Source of the DNA: Kitasatospora sp. GP82
Lineage (GTDB): Bacteria > Actinomycetota > Actinomycetes > Streptomycetales > Streptomycetaceae
Direction: 5' to 3'
Assembly: GCF_029892105.1 (NCBI RefSeq)
Contig: NZ_JARZAJ010000006.1
Location: forward strand, 1 to 64,000
DNA: 64,000 nucleotides
Part shown: in pieces, positions 7,879-15,644 of the stretch
Layout: the number at the start of each line of letters is the position of its first letter
Position numbering within the stretch: position 1 is the stretch's first letter
Program-made: the position numbers and the translations under genes
The notes under the pieces: generated by a model
The model's database searches: none
Seen by the model: the letters and a program-made list of their open reading frames with translations, nothing else
Told to the model about the DNA's origin: nothing

Positions 7879-8852
7879 TGACGGCCCTGCTCAGCCTGCT
7901 TCTGCTCGGAACGATGCTGGCCACCGTGGCCCCGGCTCGGCTGGCCCGGGCCCACTGGGCCGAGCGAGAACCGGTGCTTGCCCTGTGGGCGTGGCAGTGC
8001 CTGGTGGTGGCCGTGCTGCTCTGCTGTGTGCTGGGGCTGCTGCTGGCCGCCGCGGCCGCGCTGCCGGAACTGCGGCAACTGGTCTTCGCCAACGCGCCGA
8101 GGGAGGTCGAGGCCGCGTACGGCCTGGCGGGGGCGGAGGGCTGGGGACGGCTGTGCGCCGGGCTGTTGGCGCTCGGCGGCGTGTGGACGGCCGTCTCGTT
8201 CACGCGCGAGGTGCGCTCGGCGCGCGCGCTGCGCGACCAGCGGCATGCCCAACTCAGCCATCGGGCACCCGAGTTGCCTGCCGAGCTGGCCACTCCCCAG
8301 CCCAGGGGCGGACGGGAGCGGCTGGTCGTCCTGGAGAACGCGCGGCCCGAGGCGTGGTCCCTGCCCGGCCCCGGCGCCCGGCTGGTGGTCACCACGGGCG
8401 CGCTCCAGCAGTTGAGCGACCATGAACTGGCCGCGGTGCTCAGCCATGAGCGCGGGCACGTCCGGGCCAGGCACCACTGGCTGGCCCAGTGTGCGGAGGC
8501 CCTGGCCACCGGCTTTCCCGGAGTGGGTGTCTTCAGTGCGTTCCGGGACCAGGTCGGCGAACTGGTCGAGCTGGCGGCGGACGACCGGGCGGCCCGCCGT
8601 CACGGCCGGGTGACCACAGCCCTGGCCCTGGTCGAACTCAACTCCGGGCGCGGGGTGTTCGGGCCCTGCGGGGCGCTCGGGTCATGTCCGCCCCATCTGC
8701 TGGCCCAGTCCCCCCGCCGGGTGGACCGGCTGCTGGCCGGCGAGCCCCGGCTTCCCGTCCACCACCGGCTGCGACTGACCGTCGCCGCCCTCGCGGCACC
8801 CGCCGCCGTCGTCCTGCTGGCCGTCGCGCCGGGCCTGTCGACCCTGCTCTGA
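7878..8852 (+). CDS. M56 family metallopeptidase
   Basis: A 324-residue membrane protease of the BlaR1/MecR1-like M56 group. The zinc-binding HExxH is H190-E-R-G-H194 in SHERGHVRARHHW, and the third ligand glutamate is probably in VELAADDRAARRHG. Two hydrophobic segments precede the protease domain and one or two follow it. Unlike BlaR1 it has no penicillin-binding sensor domain. Such genes usually pair with a BlaI-type repressor, which is absent here; DUF5134 lies upstream instead. Substrate is unknown. Confidence 0.85.
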   Translation: MTALLSLLLLGTMLATVAPARLARAHWAEREPVLALWAWQCLVVAVLLCCVLGLLLAAAAALPELRQLVFANAPREVEAAYGLAGAEGWGRLCAGLLALGGVWTAVSFTREVRSARALRDQRHAQLSHRAPELPAELATPQPRGGRERLVVLENARPEAWSLPGPGARLVVTTGALQQLSDHELAAVLSHERGHVRARHHWLAQCAEALATGFPGVGVFSAFRDQVGELVELAADDRAARRHGRVTTALALVELNSGRGVFGPCGALGSCPPHLLAQSPRRVDRLLAGEPRLPVHHRLRLTVAALAAPAAVVLLAVAPGLSTLL

Positions 8853-8859
8853 AGCCCGC

Positions 8860-9297
8860 TCAGGCGTCGCAGTCCTCGACCGGCACCGGCTCCAGGAGCG
8901 TACGGGCGAGGATCCGGCGGTGCAGCGGGCGGGCCTCGGTGTAGCGGGTGCGCCCCGCCTCGGTGAGGGTGACGTAGATGCCACGGCGGTCGAGGTTGCA
9001 CATCGCCCGCTCGACCAGCCCCGCCTTCTCCAGTCGGCCGATCAGCCGGGAGAGGGCGCTCTGACTGAGGTGGACGGTCTGGCCGAGGTCCTGGACCCGC
9101 AGCTTGTGGTCGACCTGTTCCTCGTCCTCGAAGAGCCGTTCAAGCACCTCGAATTCACTCATGCCCAGGCCGTGCAGCTCTCCCAGTTCGCGCTCCAGCG
9201 CGCAGGAGGCCGCCGCATGGCGGGCCAGCAGGTCACGCCATCCGGCGACCAGGGTCGCCTCCGAGGCGTCGGCGGTGACGGCGTCGAGTCCAGGCAC
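8860..9297 (-). CDS. MarR family transcriptional regulator
   Basis: A 145-residue winged-helix repressor. The recognition region reads LGQTVHLSQSALSRLIGRLEKAGLVER and the wing CNLDRRGIYVTLTEAG. It is divergent from an MFS drug exporter, the standard arrangement for a MarR that represses both genes and is released by an exporter substrate. The start is a GTG at 9297 without an obvious ribosome site, so the mRNA may be leaderless. A perfect 9-bp inverted repeat lies 27 bp upstream (9324-9345). Confidence 0.9.
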   Translation of the reverse strand: MPGLDAVTADASEATLVAGWRDLLARHAAASCALERELGELHGLGMSEFEVLERLFEDEEQVDHKLRVQDLGQTVHLSQSALSRLIGRLEKAGLVERAMCNLDRRGIYVTLTEAGRTRYTEARPLHRRILARTLLEPVPVEDCDA

Positions 9298-9323
9298 GCG
9301 AACAGGCTAGCACGTACTCAAGC

Positions 9324-9345
9324 ATTTAATGCGGGTGCATTAAAT
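9324..9345. promoter_or_regulatory. Probable MarR operator (ATTTAATGC-N4-GCATTAAAT)
   Basis: A perfect 22-bp inverted repeat with two 9-bp arms and a 4-bp centre sits between the divergent marR and MFS genes, in an AT-rich island. Length and symmetry fit a MarR dimer site. A second perfect palindrome, TGCATATGCA, lies at 9360-9369 inside the likely MFS promoter spacer, so binding could block both promoters. Confidence 0.65.
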
Positions 9346-9349
9346 CTAG

Positions 9350-9377
9350 TTGCATTGATTGCATATGCATGTAGTCT
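9350..9377 (+). promoter_or_regulatory. Promoter of MFS exporter gene
   Basis: TTGCAT (9350-9355) and TAGTCT (9372-9377) are 16 bp apart and end 7 bp before the ATG at 9385. With only pyrimidines (TCCTCCTC) just before the ATG there is no ribosome site, so the transcript is probably leaderless. Confidence 0.45.
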
Positions 9378-9384
9378 CCTCCTC

Positions 9385-10923
9385 ATGACCACAGCCCGAC
9401 GGTCCGCAACCGACCCTTCTGCCAGCCCTTCTGACGATGCATCGGTCCACGGCGACGAACCTTGGAGCCCACGCCTGTGGGGCACCCTCATCGTTCTCTG
9501 TGCGGCCCTGTTCCTCGACTCCCTCGACGTCTCGATGGTCGGCGTCGCCCTCCCCTCGATCGGCACCGACCTGCATCTGTCCACCTCCACCCTGCAGTGG
9601 GTGGTAAGCGGCTACGTCCTCGGCTACGGCGGACTGCTGCTGCTCGGCGGCCGGGCGGCCGACCTGCTCGGCCGCCGCCAGGTCTTCCTGGTCGCGCTCG
9701 CCGTCTTCGCCGCTGCCTCGCTGCTCGGCGGCCTGGTGGACGACGGCGGACTGCTGATCGCCGCCCGCTTCCTCAAGGGTGTGGCGGCCGCCTTCACCGC
9801 GCCGGCCGGTCTTTCGATCATCACCACCACCTTCGCCGAGGGCCCCGCCCGCAACCGCGCGCTGAGCATCTACACCACCTGCGGCGCGAGCGGCTTCTCG
9901 CTCGGCCTGGTCCTCAGCGGCCTGCTCACCTCGGCCGGCTGGCGCTGGACCTTCCTGATGCCCGTCCCGGTCGCACTGGTCGCACTGGTCTTCGCCTTCC
10001 GGCTGCTCCCCCGCCAGCACACCCCCGAGCGCGGCTCCGGCGGCTACGACATCGCCGGGGCGGTCACCGGCACGGGCTCGCTGCTACTGCTCGTCTTCAC
10101 CGTCACCGAGGCGCAGAGCGTCGGCTGGGCCAGCGCCAGGACGCTGCTCTCGCTGCTGGTGGTCGCCGTACTCGCGACCGCCTTCCTGCTGATCGAGAAG
10201 CGCACCGAGCACCCGCTGGTCCGGCTCGGGATCTTCCGCAACGGCGGGGTCAGCCGCGCCAACCTCACCGCCTTCGCGATCTTCGGCTCGTACGCGGGCT
10301 TCCAGTTCATCGCCACTCTCTACCTCCAGCGGCTGCTGGGCTGGTCCGCGCTGGAGATGGCCTTCGGCTTCCTGCCCGCCGGGGCGCTGGTGGCGCTCTC
10401 GGCCCCCAGGACGGGCGCCATCATCGACCGCTTCGGCACCAGCAGGCTGCTGCCGATCGGCGTGCTGGCACTGACCGCCGGGTACGTGCTCTTCCTCCGC
10501 CTCGGCGAGCACAGCGGCTATGTCTGGCTCGTGCTGCCCAGCATGGTGCTGCTCGGCGTGGGCTTCGCGCTGGCCTTCCCCGCAGTGAACATCGCCGCCA
10601 CCAACGGCGTTCCGGACGACGAGCAGGGGCTCGCCTCCGGCCTGGTGAACACGGCCTTCCAGGTCGGCAGCGCCGTGGTACTCGCGGTGGTGACGGCGGT
10701 GATCACCGCCGGAAGCGGCGGCGGCGAGACCCCGCAGGCCCAGCTCGACGGCTACCGCCCGGCGCTGCTGCTGGTCGCGGGCGTCTCCCTCGCGGGCCTG
10801 CTGGTGGCGGTGTCCGGTGCCGTACTCGACCGTCGGCGGGAGCGGGCCGCCGTGGCACCGCCTTCGGTGCCGGACTACGACTACAGCCGGTCCCCCGCGG
10901 CCGAGGTGCTCGTCGAGCGGTGA
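9385..10923 (+). CDS. MFS drug-resistance transporter, DHA2 (14-TM)
   Basis: A 512-residue major facilitator of the EmrB/QacA type. LDSLDVSMVGVALPSI is the characteristic first-helix motif (LDxTxVNVALP-like) and GRAADLLGRRQVF is the MFS motif A; about 14 hydrophobic segments can be counted. It is expected to export drugs or toxic metabolites in exchange for protons. It is divergent from, and probably repressed by, the adjacent MarR protein. A strong hairpin terminator follows. Substrate cannot be inferred. Confidence 0.9.
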   Translation: MTTARRSATDPSASPSDDASVHGDEPWSPRLWGTLIVLCAALFLDSLDVSMVGVALPSIGTDLHLSTSTLQWVVSGYVLGYGGLLLLGGRAADLLGRRQVFLVALAVFAAASLLGGLVDDGGLLIAARFLKGVAAAFTAPAGLSIITTTFAEGPARNRALSIYTTCGASGFSLGLVLSGLLTSAGWRWTFLMPVPVALVALVFAFRLLPRQHTPERGSGGYDIAGAVTGTGSLLLLVFTVTEAQSVGWASARTLLSLLVVAVLATAFLLIEKRTEHPLVRLGIFRNGGVSRANLTAFAIFGSYAGFQFIATLYLQRLLGWSALEMAFGFLPAGALVALSAPRTGAIIDRFGTSRLLPIGVLALTAGYVLFLRLGEHSGYVWLVLPSMVLLGVGFALAFPAVNIAATNGVPDDEQGLASGLVNTAFQVGSAVVLAVVTAVITAGSGGGETPQAQLDGYRPALLLVAGVSLAGLLVAVSGAVLDRRRERAAVAPPSVPDYDYSRSPAAEVLVER

Positions 10924-10981
10924 CCGGCCGCTCGGCGCGAGCGGCAGCTACCGAGATTTTGCCGAGCCGACGAGAGCCGAC

Positions 10982-11026
10982 GAGAGCCGACTCCACCAAA
11001 CCCCCGTGTTGGTGGAGTCGGCTCTC
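10982..11026 (+). terminator. Terminator of MFS gene
   Basis: An 18-bp perfect inverted repeat (10982-10999 and 11009-11026) with a 9-nt loop, 58 bp after the MFS stop and preceded by three short GCCGAC/GAGAGCC direct repeats. It has no T-tail, as usual in streptomycetes. Confidence 0.8.
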
Positions 11027-11163
11027 AGCCATGGGCCCGTACGACTCCGCCCGCCTCCGTGCCCCGAGGACCTCCGGGTACAGGGGCATCCGGGTTCGGA
11101 CGCGGCGGACCAGGCTCCAGAAGTATATTGGCCAGGAGCCAGTCAACGTACGGAGCAGACACG

Positions 11164-11802
11164 ATGGCACCTCGCGGGGAATCGGTCAACGAGGAGATGC
11201 GTCAGCGCTCCCGGCAGCGCATCATGCGAGCCACCGTCGAGCTGGTGGACCAGCACGGATACGCCGGGACGACGCTCGGCGACATCGCCGCGCGGGCCGG
11301 TCTCGCCCGGGGGCTGCTCTCGTACTACTTCGACGGCAAACGACTGCTGATGCAGGCCGCGACCCACCGCCTGATGCACCTGGAGCTCTCGGCGGCGCTG
11401 GCCGAACTGCCCGCCGACGCCGGCCCCGAAGCCCGGCTCGCCCGCGCCATCGACGCCGTGCTCGGCCTGGCCTTGGAGCATCCCCGGGTGATGCGCTCGC
11501 ATCTGGCACTGATCCTCGACCCGGACGTGGGCGCCTTCGTCCAGGACCCGGAGCAGCAGCAACTCGGGGCAATCCTGCGGGAGTTGATCCGCGACTGGGG
11601 CGCGGCCGATCCGGTCGCCGAGCACGCCGTACTGCGCAGCGCCCTGATGGGCGGCTGCATCGGGGTCCTGCTGCCGGGCGCCGCGCTGCCGCTGGCGCCG
11701 ATCCGGGCGGACCTGTTCGCCCGCTACGGGCTGGCCTGGGAACTGGGCGTGCCGCCACAGCCCCAGGCCCCGGCCCGGCCACAGCCGTCGGTCAGGGCCT
11801 GA
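11164..11802 (+). CDS. TetR family transcriptional regulator
   Basis: A 212-residue TetR-type regulator. The N-terminal helix-turn-helix is clear (MRATVELVDQHGYAGTT, then IAARAGLARGLLSYYF). The C-terminal ligand domain resembles BetI-like regulators and ends in a Pro/Gln-rich tail. The ATG at 11164 has GGAG about 10 nt upstream. It is not obviously paired with a target: the MFS gene upstream ends in a strong terminator and the XRE gene downstream is convergent. Its effector is unknown. Confidence 0.87.
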   Translation: MAPRGESVNEEMRQRSRQRIMRATVELVDQHGYAGTTLGDIAARAGLARGLLSYYFDGKRLLMQAATHRLMHLELSAALAELPADAGPEARLARAIDAVLGLALEHPRVMRSHLALILDPDVGAFVQDPEQQQLGAILRELIRDWGAADPVAEHAVLRSALMGGCIGVLLPGAALPLAPIRADLFARYGLAWELGVPPQPQAPARPQPSVRA

Positions 11803-11844
11803 GGAGTGCCGCCTCCCCTGCCCACAGGGAGATCTCCACGATCA

Positions 11845-11874
11845 GCCATGCAGCACCCCCGGGTGCTGCATGGC
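11845..11874. terminator. Bidirectional terminator between tetR and XRE genes
   Basis: Two perfect 14-bp arms (11845-11858, 11861-11874) separated by 2 nt, in the 135-bp gap between convergent genes. The stem is symmetric enough to serve both strands. Confidence 0.75.
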
Positions 11875-11937
11875 ACGGTCCGCGTCAAACCTTCCCCCGC
11901 ACCCCTGAGGCGGTGCGTGGTCCGCCGGGTGCGGATC

Positions 11938-12804
11938 TCAGCGGTCGGCGAGGATCGACTTCAGCAGGTCGATCGTCTGGTCGGGCGTGAGGCTGTCGAC
12001 GCAGAGGCGCTCCATGACCTGGACGTAGGCGTCGACGTCGTCGCGCTTGTCGAGGTAGAGCGCACTGGTGAGCTGTTCCAGATAGACCACATCGGCCAGG
12101 TCCTGTTCAGGGAAGCGCAGGATGCTGAACGCGCCGCTCTCACCGGCATGCCCCCCGAAGCGGAACGGCATCACCTGGATCACCACGTTGGACTCCTCGG
12201 CGACGTCGATCAGGTACTGGACCTGGGCGCGCATCACGGCGGGACCACCGACCGGCCGGCGCAGCGCCGCCTCGTCGATGACGGCCCACAGGCGCGGGCT
12301 CTGACCCTCGGTCAGGAGCTTCTGGCGGCGCATCCGGAGGCTGAGGCGGCGCTCCAGCTCCTCGTTGCTCAGGACGGGTCGGGTCTGGGAGAAGACGGCA
12401 CGCGCGTACTCCTCGGACTGGAGCAGGCCGGGGATGAACTGCACCTCGTAGGTGCGGATCAGCGCGGCGGCCTCCTCCAGGCCGACGTAGGTCTGGAACC
12501 AGCCGGGCAGCACGTCGTTGAAGCTGTGCCACCAGCCCGGCTTGTTGGCCTCCCGGACCAGGCCGAGCAGTGCCTCGCGCTCGGTTCCGTCATGGACCCC
12601 GTAGAGGGTCAGCAGGTCGGCGACGTCGCGCTCCTTGAAGCTGACCCGGCCGAGCTCCATGCGACTGATCTTCGATTCGGAGGCGCGGATCTGGTAGCCG
12701 GCGTCCTCGCGGGTGATGCCGTGACCCTCGCGCAACCTTCGGAGCTGGGAGCCGAGGAGGATGCGGCGCACCATCGACCCACCGTTGGGCTGAACTGCGG
12801 TCAT
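11938..12804 (-). CDS. XRE family regulator with DUF5753 (Scr1/WhiJ-like)
   Basis: A 288-residue helix-turn-helix protein. Residues about 15-70 form the XRE domain (LGSQLRRLREGHGITREDAGYQIRASESKISRMELG); the rest matches DUF5753, the Scr1 domain of streptomycetes (VLPGWFQTYVGLEEAA, FIPGLLQSEEYARA). Relatives such as WhiJ control development and secondary metabolism and sit beside DUF397 and HATPase genes, exactly as here. The ATG at 12804 is preceded by GGAGG 10 nt away. Several TGCACGTGCA-like palindromes lie upstream and may be its binding sites. Confidence 0.9.
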   Translation of the reverse strand: MTAVQPNGGSMVRRILLGSQLRRLREGHGITREDAGYQIRASESKISRMELGRVSFKERDVADLLTLYGVHDGTEREALLGLVREANKPGWWHSFNDVLPGWFQTYVGLEEAAALIRTYEVQFIPGLLQSEEYARAVFSQTRPVLSNEELERRLSLRMRRQKLLTEGQSPRLWAVIDEAALRRPVGGPAVMRAQVQYLIDVAEESNVVIQVMPFRFGGHAGESGAFSILRFPEQDLADVVYLEQLTSALYLDKRDDVDAYVQVMERLCVDSLTPDQTIDLLKSILADR

Positions 12805-12914
12805 GCCGTCGAAACCTCCACCTTGGGCAAACAGGGCACAGTCTGCCATCAGTTGAGCGCTCAGGGTGCCGGTACTGGCATAACGATCTACCAGTTCTGC
12901 ATCAGTCCCCCCAT

Positions 12915-12928
12915 GATGCACGTGCATC
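12915..12928. promoter_or_regulatory. Palindrome GATGCACGTGCATC, putative XRE operator
   Basis: A perfect 14-bp palindrome 111 bp upstream of the XRE start. A related but imperfect site (TGCACGTGAA) is at 12957-12966, and TTGCATATGCCAA lies between them at 12935-12947. The shared TGCACGTGCA core recurs at 13003-13016 and 14325-14334, upstream of the other two genes of the module. Confidence 0.55.
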
Positions 12929-13002
12929 CGGCGCTTGCATATGCCAATAGTGCGATTGCACGTGAATCGACTCTTGCATCTGCAGTGAGCGCAGAGGACC
13001 AT

Positions 13003-13016
13003 GGTGCACGTGCACC
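13003..13016. promoter_or_regulatory. Palindrome GGTGCACGTGCACC, putative XRE operator
   Basis: A perfect 14-bp palindrome between the divergent XRE and HATPase genes, sharing the TGCACGTGCA core with 12915-12928 and 14325-14334. Together these sites occupy the 418-bp gap 12805-13222, which otherwise holds only the two promoters. Confidence 0.55.
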
Positions 13017-13222
13017 TGCACATCCCTGGCAATCCCGCGGGCTCCGCGTTCGACCCCACGCGCGAATCCGCACACCGCTCGGCCGCGCCACAGCTCGGCC
13101 GGGCGCGCGTGTGCGCGAAGTGGGCCGTCGAGGAGGCTGCCGCGCGGCCGAGCGAGTCGGAGGTGACCGGCATGACCCCGATGGGTCCAGCCGTGTCCGC
13201 CCCCTTATGGGAGGAGCTCTTC

Positions 13223-13759
13223 ATGAGCACCGGTACGGCCGTGATGGCCGACCCCCACGTGGTCACCTGTACGCTCGCGCCACGCTTCGACGCCGTCAGA
13301 ACCGCCAGGGAGTTCGCCAGGTCGACACTGCACGGCTGGGGCCTTGGCGAGCTCTTCGACGATATCGCCCTGGTCGCCTCCGAGTTGGTGACCAATGCGC
13401 TGCGGCACGCCCTCGAACCCCGCCGGAGCGAGCAGGCTGCGATCGCCCCCAGCTACCTCCCGATGCAGCCGGGTCCGCAGCAGTCGGCGGACGACCGGCT
13501 GCCGATCCGAATAAGCCTGGTGCACCGTGCCCCGCAGGTGGTCTGCGCGGTGAGCGACCCGAGCAGTGCCGGGCCGATCGCGCGCGAGCCGGACTTCGTC
13601 GCCGAATCCGGCCGGGGCCTGCACCTGGTGGACTCCTTCAGCCGTTCCTGGGGCTGGCACCCGCTGGCGGGCGCGGGCAAGGTGGTCTGGGCCATGTTCG
13701 AGGCCGAGTCCGAGGCGACGGCCGGGATGTCGGTCGGCCGGCACCGCCGCTCGGCCTGA
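13223..13759 (+). CDS. ATP-binding protein, HATPase (anti-sigma/RsbW-like)
   Basis: A 178-residue protein with a GHKL ATPase fold as in RsbW-type serine kinases: N-box ELVTNALRHA (about 55-64), G1-like VCAVSDPSSAGP and G2 ESGRGLHLVDSFS. No phospho-acceptor histidine or other domain is present. Streptomycetes carry many such proteins beside DUF5753/DUF397 pairs, where they probably modulate the regulator. The ATG at 13223 has GGAGGAG upstream; an in-frame ATG at 13171 also has a good site (GGAGGTG) and would add 17 residues. A start at 13001 is unlikely because it overlaps the palindrome. Confidence 0.82.
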   Translation: MSTGTAVMADPHVVTCTLAPRFDAVRTAREFARSTLHGWGLGELFDDIALVASELVTNALRHALEPRRSEQAAIAPSYLPMQPGPQQSADDRLPIRISLVHRAPQVVCAVSDPSSAGPIAREPDFVAESGRGLHLVDSFSRSWGWHPLAGAGKVVWAMFEAESEATAGMSVGRHRRSA

Positions 13760-13955
13760 GCTCCCGTCCGATCCGCGGGGAGCGCGGCCGCTCCCGACAG
13801 CCGATCGGCGAACTCCTCCCCGCGCAGGCCCCCAGGCTCCTTCGGACTCCCGAAGGCCCTCCGGGCCCCGCAGGAGCCCCAAAAGAGACCCCACAGGGCC
13901 CCGCCGCACCCCCCGGGGGCGGACCGCCCGGCGAACTCTCCCGAAGAACAGTGAA

Positions 13956-13983
13956 GGCCGTCGCGGTGAGTCCCACGACGGCC
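13956..13983. terminator. Hairpin between convergent HATPase and DUF397 genes
   Basis: Eight-base arms (GGCCGTCG and CGACGGCC) with a 12-nt loop, in a 264-bp gap that also carries a weaker CCTTCGG/CCGAAGG hairpin near 13840. It is probably a shared terminator. Confidence 0.4.
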
Positions 13984-14023
13984 CGTCCGCAGCAGAGTTG
14001 ACGGCAGCAGGGCTGATGACGGC

Positions 14024-14269
14024 TCAGCCCGTCAGATGGTCGAACTCCCCGTCCTTCGCACCGAGCAGCATCGCGGTGATCTCCGCCCGGGTGTAAATCA
14101 GCGCCGGACCCTCGGGAAAGCGCGAGTTGCGCATGGCCACCTCGCCACCCGGCAGGGCGGCGAACTCGACGCAGTTGCCCTGGGAATTGCTGTGCCGGCT
14201 CTTCTGCCAGACCACGCCTTCAAGGTCCGCAGCCGCCATGCCGTTGTACGTTTCCTGCATCTCCTGCAC
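14024..14269 (-). CDS. DUF397 domain protein
   Basis: An 81-residue protein with the family's typical core: WQKSRHSNSQGNCVEFA, then a VAMRNSRFPEGPALIYTRAEITAML pattern (DSKxPxGPxLxxxxxEWxAFL in relatives). DUF397 proteins are small partners of DUF5753 regulators and have been discussed as antitoxin-like or activator proteins. The GTG at 14269 is preferred over the ATG at 14260 because GGGAG lies 7 nt before it. It faces away from its own TGCACGTGCA palindrome 55 bp upstream. Confidence 0.88.
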   Translation of the reverse strand: MQEMQETYNGMAAADLEGVVWQKSRHSNSQGNCVEFAALPGGEVAMRNSRFPEGPALIYTRAEITAMLLGAKDGEFDHLTG

Positions 14270-14324
14270 CGAATTCTCCCGACGTGCCTGGCTTACGCCT
14301 CACTTGACGTGATGATAGCTCCAG

Positions 14325-14334
14325 TGCACGTGCA
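14325..14334. promoter_or_regulatory. Palindrome TGCACGTGCA upstream of DUF397 gene
   Basis: A perfect 10-bp palindrome matching the core of the two sites before the XRE gene, 55 bp upstream of the DUF397 start on the minus strand. A TCAC-N5-GTGA repeat lies between it and the gene. The rest of the 433-bp gap 14270-14702 shows no gene; near 14690 a TACGAT hexamer 7 bp before the next ATG suggests a leaderless promoter for the chelatase gene. Confidence 0.5.
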
Positions 14335-14702
14335 TCAGCACGGGACAGTGCTCGTGCAGAAGTCATGTCGGAATACACCTTGAACGCTCCGCTTAGCCGA
14401 CTCTGACGGAACGTAAGCGGACATAGCCCGCGAATCGCCGACCGGCCGATGACTGCCCGTGCCGGGGCTGCGCCACCGTGTTGATCTTCATCAGCGCCAA
14501 CGGCGGACGATCCGTCACTCGGAGACCGCTGTGAGACACGTCACCCAGGACGGCCTCGAACGGCCGCCGGTTCCAGTGCGAGACCGGATGTCAGCATGAC
14601 TTGGGTGATTTGGCAGCATATGTCCGCATTACCGATCGACTCGGTGTCCACTCCTGGGATCCGACTGCAGGCATGTCTGCGGAATGTCCTACGATCTCCG
14701 CC

Positions 14703-15596
14703 ATGAGCACCGCAGCCATCCCGGGCGCGCCACTGCCCGTCCGCACTCCAGGCTCCCGTGCGCGGGGGCGCCACCGCCGTCCCGAGCGCCCCGAGGTCCC
14801 GGCCGGTTCCCCGGCGCTTGTGCTGGCTGTCCCGGCAGCGGCCGGGCCCGAGGCAACCCCGGTCGTCGAGGAACTGCTGTCCATCGTGCGCGGCGAGCAG
14901 CCGGGCATCGAGACGGCCGCCGCCTACCTCGTCGGCTCCCACTCCGAGACCGACGGCACGCAGGCCGCCCAGACCGTCGCCGGGCTGCTCGCCCAGGCCG
15001 CCGAGGCCGGCCTTCCCGCACCCGTCGTGATCCCCCTGCTGGCAGGCCCGCACGGCTTCCTGACGGAGCTGCACCAGCTGGCGGCCGAGACCGGGGCCCG
15101 GGTCACCGATGTGCTCGGCCCGCACCCGTTGCTGGCCGAGGCGGTGCACGTACGGCTCTCCGAGGCCGGTCTCGCCCGAGCCGACCGGGCCCGGCTGTTC
15201 GCCATCACCACGGCGGCCGACGGCGTGGTGCTGACCACGGCCGGCGGCGAGGAGGCCGCTGCGGCCGCCGGGATCACCGGCGTGCTGCTGGCCGCCCGGC
15301 TCGCCGTGCCGGTGGTGGCCGCCGCCCTGGACGTGCCCGGATCGGTGGCCGCCGCGGTCGACCACCTGAAGGCCACCGGCTCCCAGCGCCCCGCCCTGGC
15401 TCCGCTGGTCATCGGCCCGGAGGCCGACCCGGAGCTGCTCGCCGCGGCCGCCGAGGAGACGGGCTGCCCGAGCGCGGCACCGATCGGTACGTACCCGACC
15501 GTCGGTCAGCTCATCGCCTCCACCTACCTCGCCGCACTCGGCCTCCCGGCGCCGGGCGAGCCCCAGGCCGCCGCCGAGGAGCACCCGGCCGGCTGA
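14703..15596 (+). CDS. CbiX/SirB-like sirohydrochlorin chelatase family protein
   Basis: A 297-residue cytoplasmic protein with two tandem CbiX-type halves. Diagnostic stretches for the streptomycete family are IPLLAGPHGFLTELHQLA, DVLGPHPLLAEAVHVRLSEAGLARADRARLF and the second-half LAPLVIGPEADPELLAAAAEETGC. Members are thought to insert metal into tetrapyrroles such as sirohydrochlorin; residues are not proven here. The first 40 residues are Arg/Pro-rich and low-complexity, so the functional start might be internal, but no better start with a ribosome site is seen. It stands alone and ends in a strong terminator. Confidence 0.75.
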   Translation: MSTAAIPGAPLPVRTPGSRARGRHRRPERPEVPAGSPALVLAVPAAAGPEATPVVEELLSIVRGEQPGIETAAAYLVGSHSETDGTQAAQTVAGLLAQAAEAGLPAPVVIPLLAGPHGFLTELHQLAAETGARVTDVLGPHPLLAEAVHVRLSEAGLARADRARLFAITTAADGVVLTTAGGEEAAAAAGITGVLLAARLAVPVVAAALDVPGSVAAAVDHLKATGSQRPALAPLVIGPEADPELLAAAAEETGCPSAAPIGTYPTVGQLIASTYLAALGLPAPGEPQAAAEEHPAG

Positions 15597-15612
15597 GCAG
15601 CCGACAGAGCAG

Positions 15613-15644
15613 GACGAGAGGCCCCCGCCGAGGGGCCTCTCGTC
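15613..15644 (+). terminator. Terminator of chelatase gene
   Basis: A perfect 13-bp stem (15613-15625 and 15632-15644) with a 6-nt loop, 17 bp after the stop, followed by GTTT. Confidence 0.8.

Noticed and set aside
13001..13222. N-terminal extension of the HATPase gene to an ATG at 13001
   Set aside because: The ATG lies at the edge of the GGTGCACGTGCACC palindrome and has no ribosome site, and the added residues are not family-like.
11806..14001. A long plus-strand frame crossing the XRE gene and the control region
   Set aside because: It runs through the terminator and the operator palindromes and is out of frame with the HATPase gene; composition is that of a shadow.
14601..14702. Longer N-terminus for the CbiX-like protein starting at 14601
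   Set aside because: The extra residues lie in the promoter-like region; the ATG at 14703 begins a family-consistent frame and has a -10-like TACGAT just upstream.
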